Shown in pieces: positions 51,545-60,302 of a stretch of 64,000 nucleotides of DNA; position 1 is the first letter of the stretch; each line of letters begins with the position of its first letter. The notes beneath the pieces were generated by a model. It ran no database searches, was not told the origin of the DNA, and saw nothing but the letters and a program-made list of their open reading frames with translations. The position numbers and the translations under genes are program-made. The stretch is from assembly GCA_910584685.1 (NCBI GenBank), contig CAJUAO010000001.1, positions 131,127-195,126 of the forward strand, in the 5' to 3' direction. The stretch is from an uncultured Lachnospiraceae bacterium. Lineage in GTDB: Bacteria; Bacillota; Clostridia; Lachnospirales; Lachnospiraceae.

Positions 51545-53116
51545 TTATTGCCCATATTCTCTCTTTCTCACTTCTTCAAGTATACGTGCAAATTCTCCTT
51601 CCGTATCCAGCAAAAGCTCTGCCCTCTTTTTAGCTTTTTGTGACATTTTATCATAATATTCTAAATCGTCGTGATATTTCAGTATTTTTTCCTGCATCTC
51701 CCTGTAATCACTGACACAAAAGTCATCGCCGGAATTCACGGCAACATCTCCATAATTAACCGTCACCACAGGCACTCCCTTATACATTGCTTCCACACAG
51801 GAGGTTCCTCCTCCTGCTCTCAATGGATTAACATAAAGGTCGCATAATTCCAGCCTTGATAAAATATCATCGCAAAACCCTATATATACGGACTGCATAC
51901 TTAAATTACGATATTTTTTAATAAGCGTTTCATATTTATCAAATCTTCCTATAAATATCAGGCTCATATCCGGCTTAAAAATTTCATCCAAAATATTAAG
52001 GAACTCATCTGTGACCTCTGTATCCAGCCTTGCTCCAACCACGGCAAGCAAAAATTTATCTTCATTAATCCCAATATCATCTCTCGTTAAAAATTCTGTC
52101 TGAGGCTTCAGGCTTGATGTAAATACGCCTTTTATTACATTTTGCTCCGTATGACCAAATATCTTAAGCAGCTCCAAATCAGAAGAATTTAAATTTCTGC
52201 TTAAGGTTTGATATTTTGTTGTATTACATGTTAACCGGGAGGGTACCGTTCCAACTGTCAATACAGGAATCATTTTATTTACCAGATTTCCCAAAATACT
52301 GGTTTCCCCAATCAATATAACTATTTCAGGAGCCATTTCCTTTATAAAATTTAAAAGGTATTCCAGCGTATCCAAGTCAGGCATATTTTGCTCGCATTGA
52401 ACATATGGAATGTCCACTCCTTTCCAATGCTGAATTTCCTCATTCATTTTCTGCGAATCATAGCTTGCTCCACGGGCGCCGTAAAAGGGAATATATCCTA
52501 CCTGGCTTGACAGCTCTGCCGTATTTAACAATAATACATTTTTACCACACTTTGTCATAAGTATTTTGCACCGGTCCAACGCCGTCTTAGTAGGACCATG
52601 CTGAATATTAATAAATTGCTCCGTAATAATTAATACAAGCTGTTTATTTCTTTCCTCTGATTTTATGAGATATAGCGGCGCATTTACAGATTTTGCAAAT
52701 TCCTCTACAAGTCCTTGATAAAATATACTCATTTCCCTAAAGATGCTTATACACTGTAAATTGGGGCAATTAAATACTATATCATGAAATTGACAATAAA
52801 TATAAAAACGAGTGTTTAATGAAAAGCTTTCCCTATTAGCATAAACATATCTGATAAATTCAAGCAGAAAAACAGATGACTTTTTTATTCCAAGCAAAAC
52901 CGAGTACCACCATACTGAAACCGTAGGATATTCAAGAGGAAGCTCATCTTTTACCATATTTATTATTTCATCCAAAGTTTCATCACTTAATCCCTTTGTT
53001 TCTTCTATAAGCTTATTTCCTGCTTTTATTGCATCCTGCGGTAAATAATCTTTATATATCTTTTTTTCTGTATATAACATATTTATTGCATCTTCTACCC
53101 CGGCTCCAAACTTCAT
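51545..53116 (-). CDS. Glycosyltransferase (GT-B fold, group 1-like)
   Basis: The 523-residue protein has an N-terminal helical region of unknown role (about residues 1-150), then a GT-B pair of Rossmann domains. The C-terminal domain has KFLLAVVGARLDTEVTDEF, SVYIGFCDDILSRLELCDLYVNP and the donor-binding motif GGGTSCVEAMYKGVPVVTVNYGD with the usual glutamate. The substrate and acceptor are unknown; the architecture resembles protein or surface polysaccharide glycosyltransferases. AAAAGGAGA precedes the ATG. It starts 36 bp after the response regulator gene and may share its transcript. Confidence 0.82.
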   Translation of the reverse strand: MKFGAGVEDAINMLYTEKKIYKDYLPQDAIKAGNKLIEETKGLSDETLDEIINMVKDELPLEYPTVSVWWYSVLLGIKKSSVFLLEFIRYVYANRESFSLNTRFYIYCQFHDIVFNCPNLQCISIFREMSIFYQGLVEEFAKSVNAPLYLIKSEERNKQLVLIITEQFINIQHGPTKTALDRCKILMTKCGKNVLLLNTAELSSQVGYIPFYGARGASYDSQKMNEEIQHWKGVDIPYVQCEQNMPDLDTLEYLLNFIKEMAPEIVILIGETSILGNLVNKMIPVLTVGTVPSRLTCNTTKYQTLSRNLNSSDLELLKIFGHTEQNVIKGVFTSSLKPQTEFLTRDDIGINEDKFLLAVVGARLDTEVTDEFLNILDEIFKPDMSLIFIGRFDKYETLIKKYRNLSMQSVYIGFCDDILSRLELCDLYVNPLRAGGGTSCVEAMYKGVPVVTVNYGDVAVNSGDDFCVSDYREMQEKILKYHDDLEYYDKMSQKAKKRAELLLDTEGEFARILEEVRKREYGQ

Positions 53117-53152
53117 ATTTTTTTTCTCCTTTTTCTTATAAGCAACAGCTTT

Positions 53153-53827
53153 TTAATTAAGCCTGTATCCTCTCCCTCTTACGGTTTCTATAAGCTTTTC
53201 TCCGTCTGTTTCAAGCTTTTCCCTCAGTCTCTTTATATAAACGGTTAATGTGTTGTCATTCACATAATCCCCTGATACGTCCCATATTCCCGACAAAAGC
53301 TGATTCCTCGACAAAACCTGCCCTCTATTGTTAAGAAATGTAAGAAAAAGCCTGTATTCCAGCGCAGTAAGAATAATCTCCCTGCCTTCCTTATATACCT
53401 TCCCTGCTCCAAAATCAACAGTAATATCCTTTATTTGAAGCTTGCTTCCTCCCATATTATTACTTCTTTCATACCGGCGTATTATGGATTTTATACGGGA
53501 AATCAACTCCCTTACCCTAAATGGCTTTGTAATGTAGTCATCAGCCCCCATATCCAGTCCCATAACCACATTGACCTCCTCATCACAGGCAGTAAGAAAA
53601 ATCACAGGAATATCAGCCTGTGATTTTATTCTTTTACAAATATCATATCCGTTCCCATCCGGCAACGTCAAATCAAGTATGGCAAAGTCTATGTTATCTG
53701 CGCCGCTGTCAAGACGCTCTATTGCAGTCTTGCAATCTGTACAAAGCAAGACCTCAAAGCCCTCCTGATTTAACGAATACTTAATACCATAGCCTATGGT
53801 GGAATCATCCTCCAAAACCAAAAACAT
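53153..53827 (-). CDS. OmpR/PhoB-family response regulator
   Basis: The 224-residue protein has a receiver domain with acidic pocket EDD (residues 6-8), phosphoacceptor D52 in LDLTLPDGNG, T79-region LTACDE and K101 in ITKPFRV. A C-terminal winged-helix DNA-binding domain follows (LTALEYRLFLTFLNNRGQVLSRNQLL...TVYIKRLREKLE...GRGYRLN). GGAGG precedes the ATG. Usually such genes are adjacent to their kinase; here the nearest kinase gene is 3 kb downstream on the same strand. It lies 26 bp after the sirtuin gene. Confidence 0.95.
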   Translation of the reverse strand: MFLVLEDDSTIGYGIKYSLNQEGFEVLLCTDCKTAIERLDSGADNIDFAILDLTLPDGNGYDICKRIKSQADIPVIFLTACDEEVNVVMGLDMGADDYITKPFRVRELISRIKSIIRRYERSNNMGGSKLQIKDITVDFGAGKVYKEGREIILTALEYRLFLTFLNNRGQVLSRNQLLSGIWDVSGDYVNDNTLTVYIKRLREKLETDGEKLIETVRGRGYRLN

Positions 53828-53853
53828 ATACGCCTCCTATAAAGCAGCCTGTA

Positions 53854-54588
53854 TTATTTAATTACACTGCTTAACACGTCACCTATTTTTTCATGGATAC
53901 ATAAATCCGCCCTGCCATCCACAGGCGTAACATCCTTATTTATCAGTACAAGCTTATTTCCTCTGTAATAGTCTATAAAGCCTGCCGCCGGATAAACTGT
54001 AAGCGACGTTCCTCCTACAATAAGCATGTCTGCATTTCTTATTGCCATAACTGCCTTTTCAATAATCTTACTGTCAAGCCCCTCCTCATACAAAACCACA
54101 TCCGGCTTTATTCTTCCCCGGCAGCCTTCCTTATTGCAATATGGAACTTCCTCAGCACTCAAAATATAATCTACATCAAAAAACTTACCACAGTCTTCAC
54201 AATAGTTTCTAAGCACGCTTCCATGAAGCTCATATACATTTTCATTTCCTGCAAGCTGATGAAGCCCGTCTATATTCTGGGTAATAACAGCCTTGAGCTT
54301 TCCCTGCTTTTCAAGCCTTGCCAGCGCAACATGCGCCCTGTTTGGCTTTGCATCCCTGTAAATCATCTTATCCTTATAAAAGCGGTAAAATTCCTCCGTA
54401 TTTTTCATATAAAAGCTATGGCTTATAATAGTTTCAGGAGGATATTTATACTTCATATTATAAAGTCCGTCCTGGCTTCTAAAATCAGGTATATTACTCT
54501 CCGTAGATACGCCTGCCCCTCCAAAAAAAACTATATTATCAGATTCATTTATCCATTTACTTAACTGTTCTGTCTCCCTGATTATCAT
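53854..54588 (-). CDS. cobB: NAD-dependent protein deacylase (sirtuin, CobB/SrtN type)
   Basis: Sirtuins remove acetyl groups from lysines using NAD. The 244-residue protein has GGAGVSTESNIPDFRS (NAD loop) near residue 23, TQNIDGLHQLAG, the catalytic histidine in YELHGSVLR, four cysteines for zinc (CEDC and CNKEGC), GGTSLTVYPAAG and the C-terminal NKDVTP. All catalytic residues are in place. It overlaps the preceding gene by four bases (ATGA), so translation is coupled. Acetyl-CoA synthetase, the best-known target, is not in the window. Confidence 0.95.
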   Translation of the reverse strand: MIIRETEQLSKWINESDNIVFFGGAGVSTESNIPDFRSQDGLYNMKYKYPPETIISHSFYMKNTEEFYRFYKDKMIYRDAKPNRAHVALARLEKQGKLKAVITQNIDGLHQLAGNENVYELHGSVLRNYCEDCGKFFDVDYILSAEEVPYCNKEGCRGRIKPDVVLYEEGLDSKIIEKAVMAIRNADMLIVGGTSLTVYPAAGFIDYYRGNKLVLINKDVTPVDGRADLCIHEKIGDVLSSVIK

Positions 54589-55076
54589 CTTATCGCATGC
54601 CCCGCAAGCTTTTCTGACAAATATTTTGTCGTGTTTTCCTTAGAGAATATATACATGTTTACATCACCCTCGCCTCTTTTGCACTCAAGGCTCTGGAGAA
54701 TATATATGGTTTTTGCATTTATGGTCTTCATAAGCTCCGTATCCTCTCTGTAATTATGAACTACCATATACGGTCTTGGATGAAAATTATAGGTGTAATG
54801 ATTATCCATGGTAATCCATACAAATCCTCCTACAATAATATCCTCCAAAAGAGAGCTTCTAAGAGGGTCTATGTCATTTTGGTCAAATACGTCAAAGGCC
54901 ATTCTTATTTCCTTATCAACCTTGGAATAATTCGGGTCATGGTTAAATCTTATCTGCCCCATTATCTGCTTTGTATTTTTATTATAAATATCAAGATAAA
55001 TCGTAGGTACGGTATGGTTTTGCTTTCTGTCAATTTCACTTACCTTAAAAAAAATATTTCCTAAATGCTGTAACAT
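54585..55076 (-). CDS. Hypothetical conserved protein, 163 aa
   Basis: I do not recognise a family. The 163-residue soluble protein begins MLQHLGNIFFKVSEIDRKQN, has alternating beta-strand-like segments (TIYLDIYNKNTKQIMGQIRFNH, GGFVWITMDNHYTYNFHP) and no membrane helix. The ATG has GAGAGGAGA seven bases upstream; a longer reading from 55211 would be translated through an R2 repeat-adjacent region and lacks a ribosome site. It overlaps the sirtuin gene by four bases, so the two products are likely made together. Confidence 0.75.
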   Translation of the reverse strand: MLQHLGNIFFKVSEIDRKQNHTVPTIYLDIYNKNTKQIMGQIRFNHDPNYSKVDKEIRMAFDVFDQNDIDPLRSSLLEDIIVGGFVWITMDNHYTYNFHPRPYMVVHNYREDTELMKTINAKTIYILQSLECKRGEGDVNMYIFSKENTTKYLSEKLAGHAIR

Positions 55077-55158
55077 AGTCTCTCTCCTCTCATTTTCGCT
55101 GCAATTACAATTATCTTTAATGAAACACCGCTTAAAGAAGCCTGCATAACTTAATAAC

Positions 55159-55248
55159 ATTATACCATATTTTTGTGCATTTTTTTGCACATACACAAGT
55201 TTGCGGAGCAAACTTGCATGGCTCGGCTGCGCCGAGACTATTATACCA
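55159..55248. repeat. R2 three-hairpin repeat copy 2 with flanking direct repeats
   Basis: The three hairpins are TGTGCA-T6-TGCACA, CAAGTTTGC-GGA-GCAAACTTG and CTCGGC-TGC-GCCGAG. The last differs from copy 1 by an A-T to G-C pair exchange that keeps the stem. A nine-base direct repeat, ATTATACCA, flanks it at 55159-55167 and 55240-55248; on the minus strand it reads TGGTATAAT, an extended -10 element pointing at the 163-residue protein gene. Confidence 0.78.
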
Positions 55249-55295
55249 CAATTTATAATAATTGAAAACCTTAAACTTATTTTAAGATTTTTAGC

Positions 55296-57965
55296 TTACC
55301 ATCTGTTCTTCAGCTTATTCTGAAGCCTATATAAAGTATTCATTGCGTCGATAGGCGTCATATTTCCTAAATCAAGGCCGTTAATCTCATTTACTATATC
55401 CTCATCCCTTACCGTATCAAAAAGGGACATCTGGGCCAAATCCACCTCGTCCGGCTTTTCCGGCTTCTTTTTTCCTGAATTAGCCGCCTGTCCTGCCGCT
55501 GCTATCTCCTTAGCCTTCTTTGATATATCGGCGTCAATCAGCTCAGTTACTATCTCCTTGGCTCTGCCTATAACGCTTTCCGGCACTCCTGCAAGCTTTG
55601 CCACCTGTATGCCATAGCTCTTGTCTGCGCCGCCCTTTACTATTTTTCTAAGGAATACAATATCATCCCCCTGCTCCTTTACGGCTATACAATAATTATT
55701 TACCCCTGAAAGCATGCCCTCAAGTTCTGTAAGCTCATGATAGTGAGTGGCAAAAAGGGTTTTTGCTCCCAAAAGCTTAGTATTGCTTATATGCTCCACA
55801 ACTGCCCACGCTATTGATAAGCCGTCAAAGGTGCTGGTACCCCGTCCTATTTCATCAAGTATAAGCAGGCTGTTGGCTGTGGCGTTTCTAAGGATATTTG
55901 CAACCTCCGTCATTTCCACCATAAAGGTTGACTGACCGCTTGCCAAATCGTCTGATGCGCCCACCCTTGTAAAAATCCTGTCACATATGCCTATATTGGC
56001 GCTTTCGGCAGGCACAAAGGAGCCAATCTGCGCCATAAGGACAATAAGCGCCGTCTGTCTCATATATGTGGATTTACCTGCCATATTCGGGCCTGTGATA
56101 ATAGATATCCTGTTCAGGCTGTTGTCAAGATATGTGTCGTTCGCTACAAACATATCGTTTACAATCATTTTCTCCACCACAGGGTGACGGCCCTTCTTTA
56201 TGTCTATAACTCCCTTTTCATTTATTTTTGGCTTAACAAAATTATTTTTTTCTGCAACATATGCAAAGGAAGCATATACGTCAAGCCTTGCCACTGCCTT
56301 TGCCGTGGTCTGTATTCTTTTTATGTTTTCTGATATTTTTTTCCTGATTTCCCCGAACAGCTCATACTCAAGGGCGGAAAGCCTGTCCTCCGCTCCCAGT
56401 ATTGTATCCTCCAGCTCCTTAAGCCTTGGCGTTATATACCTTTCCGCATTTGTAAGTGTCTGCTTTCTTGTGTAATCCTCAGGCATCTCAAACTGGTTTT
56501 TATATGAGTTTGTAATCTCTATGCAATACCCAAATACCTTATTATATTTTATCTTAAGATTTTTTACTCCTGTCCGTTCTCTCTCAAAGGCTTCAAGCTC
56601 CGCAAGCCAGTTCTTTCCCTCAGTCTTTGAAAGCCTTAGCCTGTCAACCTCATCATTATAGCCATCCTTTATTATGCCGCCGTCCTTTATGGAAAGGGGC
56701 GGCTCTTCCATAATAGCCTTATCTATCATATCGGCTATATCGCTTAAATCATCCATGTCATCGTTTATTTCCCTAAAGAAATTACTGCTTTCCGCCTTAA
56801 ATTCACCTAACAGCCTTTTTATATGGGGAATCATCTGTATGGATGTCTTAAAGGCCGTCATATCTCTCGGCGTTGCAGAATTATAAGCTATTCTTCCTAT
56901 AAGGCGCTCTAAATCATAAATCGGATTAAGATATTCTCTTAGCTCCTCCCTTGTAATAAGAGAGCTGTTTATTTCCTCCACCGTATTCTGTCTCTTTAAT
57001 ATAGCTTCCTTTTGTATAAGAGGCTGTTCTATATATGAGCGGAGAAGCCTTGCCCCCATGGCAGTCTTTGTCTTGTCAAGAACCCAGAGCAGGGAGCCCC
57101 GCTTCTGCTTTTCCCTGAGAGTTTCTACAAGCTCCAGATTTCTTCTGGTAGACGTATCTATAATCATATATTTACCTGTAGTATACGTGGTAACGGAAGA
57201 AAGCTGTTCAAGGGATGTTTTTTGCGTCTCCCTTAAATAAAGCATAAGTGCTCCCGCACATACGGAGCCTATATTATAGTCGGCAAGGCCAAGTCCCTCT
57301 AAGCTCATGACCTTAAAATGCTCCATTAAGGCTTTCTTGGCAGTCTCGTCGTCAAAATACCACGAATCAAGCGTAAATATGGAAATTCCTAATCTGTTTT
57401 TTATATCGTCTGCATCTGCGCCGCTTACCATAAATCCTGTATTACATATAATCTCCGATGGAGCAAACTTTGTAATCTCATCATTTAAGGCTCTCAGCGA
57501 GTCTAATTCCGTAACTAAAAAATCACCGGTTGCAACATCACACACAGCCAGTCCAAATTCGTCTCCCATGTATACTATACACATAAGATAATTATGCTTT
57601 CCCTCATCAAGGGTCTGGGCGTTAATGTTTGTTCCCGGTGTAACTACCTTTATTACTTCTCTTTTAACAAGCCCTTTGGCAAGCTTAGGCTCCTCCACCT
57701 GCTCGCCTATCGCCACCTTGTAGCCCTTGCTTACAAGACGGTTTAAATATACGTCAACTGCATGATAGGGAACGCCGCACATAGGCGCGCGCTCCTCCAT
57801 CCCGCAATCCTTTCCGGTAAGTGTAAGCTCTAACTCCTTTGATGCAAGAATGGCATCCTCAAAAAACATTTCATAAAAATCGCCCAGCCTGTAAAAGAGT
57901 ATACAATCCTTATACTGCTCCTTTGTCTCTATATATTGCTGCATCATTGGTGATAACTGTCCCAC
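55296..57965 (-). CDS. mutS: DNA mismatch repair protein MutS
   Basis: MutS recognises mispairs and starts mismatch repair. The 889-residue protein has the mispair-binding FYRLGDFYEMF near residue 25, the connector, lever and clamp domains, Walker A GPNMAGKSTYMRQ near residue 620, Walker B LLILDEIGRGTST and the ATHYHELTELE motif. The C-terminus carries the short P/M-rich region typical of MutS with a dimerisation helix. The start codon is GTG, two bases after the transporter stop codon, and gives the expected N-terminus (QLSPMMQQYIE). mutL, which commonly follows mutS, is absent downstream. Confidence 0.97.
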   Translation of the reverse strand: MGQLSPMMQQYIETKEQYKDCILFYRLGDFYEMFFEDAILASKELELTLTGKDCGMEERAPMCGVPYHAVDVYLNRLVSKGYKVAIGEQVEEPKLAKGLVKREVIKVVTPGTNINAQTLDEGKHNYLMCIVYMGDEFGLAVCDVATGDFLVTELDSLRALNDEITKFAPSEIICNTGFMVSGADADDIKNRLGISIFTLDSWYFDDETAKKALMEHFKVMSLEGLGLADYNIGSVCAGALMLYLRETQKTSLEQLSSVTTYTTGKYMIIDTSTRRNLELVETLREKQKRGSLLWVLDKTKTAMGARLLRSYIEQPLIQKEAILKRQNTVEEINSSLITREELREYLNPIYDLERLIGRIAYNSATPRDMTAFKTSIQMIPHIKRLLGEFKAESSNFFREINDDMDDLSDIADMIDKAIMEEPPLSIKDGGIIKDGYNDEVDRLRLSKTEGKNWLAELEAFERERTGVKNLKIKYNKVFGYCIEITNSYKNQFEMPEDYTRKQTLTNAERYITPRLKELEDTILGAEDRLSALEYELFGEIRKKISENIKRIQTTAKAVARLDVYASFAYVAEKNNFVKPKINEKGVIDIKKGRHPVVEKMIVNDMFVANDTYLDNSLNRISIITGPNMAGKSTYMRQTALIVLMAQIGSFVPAESANIGICDRIFTRVGASDDLASGQSTFMVEMTEVANILRNATANSLLILDEIGRGTSTFDGLSIAWAVVEHISNTKLLGAKTLFATHYHELTELEGMLSGVNNYCIAVKEQGDDIVFLRKIVKGGADKSYGIQVAKLAGVPESVIGRAKEIVTELIDADISKKAKEIAAAGQAANSGKKKPEKPDEVDLAQMSLFDTVRDEDIVNEINGLDLGNMTPIDAMNTLYRLQNKLKNRW

Positions 57966-57966
57966 T

Positions 57967-59670
57967 TTAGCTCTTCCTTTCCTCTATCTTAGCTGCGAAT
58001 TCCAATGCTTCATCTATATTTCTGCAGAAATGGTCCTGCCCCAGCTTTTCTACATAGCCATGCTTTTTTAGTACACTCATAGGCTGTTCGTTTACATGTG
58101 AAAACACCAGCTCTATTTTATTTTTATGACATATCTCATAAACGCTTTCAAGGGTGTGCATGGCTGTCTCATCCATGGCCGGAACACTTCTCATACGAAG
58201 TATAACTATATCCTCATTTGTATCTCTTACAACCTCTGTAAGCTTATCTGCCGCGCCGAAAAACAAAGGGCCTGTAACCTCAAACACAAGAGTATTCTTT
58301 GGAACGAATTTAAGGGAAATATGGTCTGTATCTGTAGTTTCATGATACTCTATATTTTCCTGCCTGATTTTTTCCATATCCTCCTCATACATCCATCCCC
58401 GGATACTTGTAACATCCGACATGCGCTTCATAAAAAGAAGGCACGCAAGCACAAGGCCGACCACAATAGCCGCTACCAAATCAAATACCACCGTAAGCAC
58501 AAAGGTAACCAAAAGCACTGATATATCACTCTTTGGCGCCTTTTTTAAAGTGTCTGCCACTGCCCTTAAGCCGCTCATATTATATGCAACCATAAATAAT
58601 ATGGACGCTATGACAGGCATGGGAATAAGCTTTGCATAAGGCATAAGAAATATAAGCATCAGTAAAAGAACTGCCGCATGTACCATACCCGCCACAGGAG
58701 TTCTTCCGCCGTTTTTTATGTTTGCAGCCGTTCTTGCTATAGCTCCCGTGGCAGGAATACCGCCGAAAAATCCTGACGCTATATTTCCCGCTCCCTGCGC
58801 TATAAGCTCTGCATTTGAGCGATGGCGGCTTCCTATCATACCGTCTGCAACCACGCAGGATAAAAGTGATTCTATGGCAGCAAGAATTGCTATGGTAAAT
58901 GCATCCGGAAGCAAATCTCTTATCATTCCAAAGCTTACGCTTGGAATATGAAATTCCGGCAGGCCTGACAGGTCTCCGTAACGGCTTCCTATTGTATCCA
59001 CATCAATCCCGGCAAGCTTTACAACGGCGCTTAAAACTATAACCGCTATAAGGGAAGGCGGTATGGTTTTATTTATCTTTGGCCATAAAATAAGTATAGC
59101 TAATGAAGCTACACCTACTATAAGCGACATATAATTAAATGTATCAAAACAGCTAAAAAGCGCCTTAAGCTTATCTATGGTTTCTATTGGCGAGCCATGC
59201 TCCGCCGTATATTCCGATATGCTTACGCCAAAAAAGCTGTTTAATTGTCCTACTAAAATAGTTACGGCTATACCTGCCGTGAATCCGGTAGTAATTGTGT
59301 ATGGAATAAACTTTATAAGATTTCCAAGCTTCAACAGTCCCATGATTATAAGTATTATTCCAGCCATAATAGTGGCGGCAATAAGTCCGTCCATTCCGTT
59401 TGCTGCCACTATTCCTGCTACTATAGTCGCAAAAGCAGCCGTAGGCCCTGCTATCTGCACCCGGCTTCCGCCGAGAAACGAAATAACAAAGCCTGCTACT
59501 ATGGCTGTATATATACCTGTCTGGGGTTCTACTCCCGAAGCTATAGCAAGGGCTATAGACAACGGAAGAGCTATGATAGCCACGATAATACCGGATATTA
59601 CATCCTTTACAAGCTGTTCCTTTGTATAACCCTTCATTACAGAAAACAGCTTTGGTTTATAATCGTTCAC
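57967..59670 (-). CDS. SulP-family anion transporter with STAS domain
   Basis: The 567-residue protein has about 12-14 membrane helices with the SulP signature (LVKDVISGIIVAIIALPLSIALAIASGVEPQTGIYTAIVAG, and GSRVQIAGPTAAFATI). A cytoplasmic STAS domain follows from about residue 440 (KNTLVFEVTGPLFFGAADKLTEV, MRSVPAMDETAMHTLE). Such transporters carry sulfate, bicarbonate or dicarboxylates; the substrate is not predictable. It lies one base upstream of mutS and 17 bp after a small membrane protein gene. Confidence 0.94.
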   Translation of the reverse strand: MNDYKPKLFSVMKGYTKEQLVKDVISGIIVAIIALPLSIALAIASGVEPQTGIYTAIVAGFVISFLGGSRVQIAGPTAAFATIVAGIVAANGMDGLIAATIMAGIILIIMGLLKLGNLIKFIPYTITTGFTAGIAVTILVGQLNSFFGVSISEYTAEHGSPIETIDKLKALFSCFDTFNYMSLIVGVASLAILILWPKINKTIPPSLIAVIVLSAVVKLAGIDVDTIGSRYGDLSGLPEFHIPSVSFGMIRDLLPDAFTIAILAAIESLLSCVVADGMIGSRHRSNAELIAQGAGNIASGFFGGIPATGAIARTAANIKNGGRTPVAGMVHAAVLLLMLIFLMPYAKLIPMPVIASILFMVAYNMSGLRAVADTLKKAPKSDISVLLVTFVLTVVFDLVAAIVVGLVLACLLFMKRMSDVTSIRGWMYEEDMEKIRQENIEYHETTDTDHISLKFVPKNTLVFEVTGPLFFGAADKLTEVVRDTNEDIVILRMRSVPAMDETAMHTLESVYEICHKNKIELVFSHVNEQPMSVLKKHGYVEKLGQDHFCRNIDEALEFAAKIEERKS

Positions 59671-59687
59671 TTAAGACTACCTCTTTA

Positions 59688-60230
59688 TTATTTTCTCTTT
59701 TTTCTCTGATTTGTAATCCATAATGCTGCATATCCAATTGAGAAGATATAACCAAAGGCTATGTTCTTTATGTATTCCATCTTAGATGCCGAATCAAAGT
59801 CAATAACAAGCTTAAATGCTGCCTTTGCTGCCTTATATGTATAGCCAAGCTCACCCTTAATAGCATATATCTCTGCCATTCTTGTACCTATAAATATTGC
59901 GATAAATGATAATACTACGCATACAATAAGTCCGATAGGGTCAAGATTCTTAGTAATCTTGCCGTAGATAAATACCTCGCCTGCAAGAATTACTGCTCCC
60001 ATAGGGAAGAATATTATGTTAGCCGCATAGCCAAGCACACAGTAAAGAACTACACCGACTACAGCTACAGCAAGGGCTGCCACAAGACCGATAATCATAT
60101 TCTTAATATTCTTCTCACCCTGTACCGTTCCCATATTGTAATTTACGCCGTTTCCGCCTCCGAAGCCCTTACTGCTGTTTTCATTCTGATTGTTCTCGCC
60201 ATTGTTTGGCTGATTAAAATTGTTATCCAT
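59688..60230 (-). CDS. Hypothetical membrane protein with Asn/Gly-rich N-terminus
   Basis: I do not recognise this 180-residue protein. The first 45 residues are rich in asparagine, glycine and glutamine (NNFNQPNNGENNQNENSSKG). About four membrane helices follow (roughly residues 50-70, 73-95, 105-125 and 155-172), ending in a basic tail (NQRKKRK). I start at MDNNF because GGAGAAAAGA lies upstream; a longer reading adds MKRRKED. Its place between miaB and the SulP gene does not reveal its job. Confidence 0.75.
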   Translation of the reverse strand: MDNNFNQPNNGENNQNENSSKGFGGGNGVNYNMGTVQGEKNIKNMIIGLVAALAVAVVGVVLYCVLGYAANIIFFPMGAVILAGEVFIYGKITKNLDPIGLIVCVVLSFIAIFIGTRMAEIYAIKGELGYTYKAAKAAFKLVIDFDSASKMEYIKNIAFGYIFSIGYAALWITNQRKKRK

Positions 60231-60302
60231 ATCTTCTTTTCTCCTTTTCAAATTCCTTTCTTTTTTACCGGGGTTGTCTTAGGTTTCCTTCCTCTTACTA
60301 AT

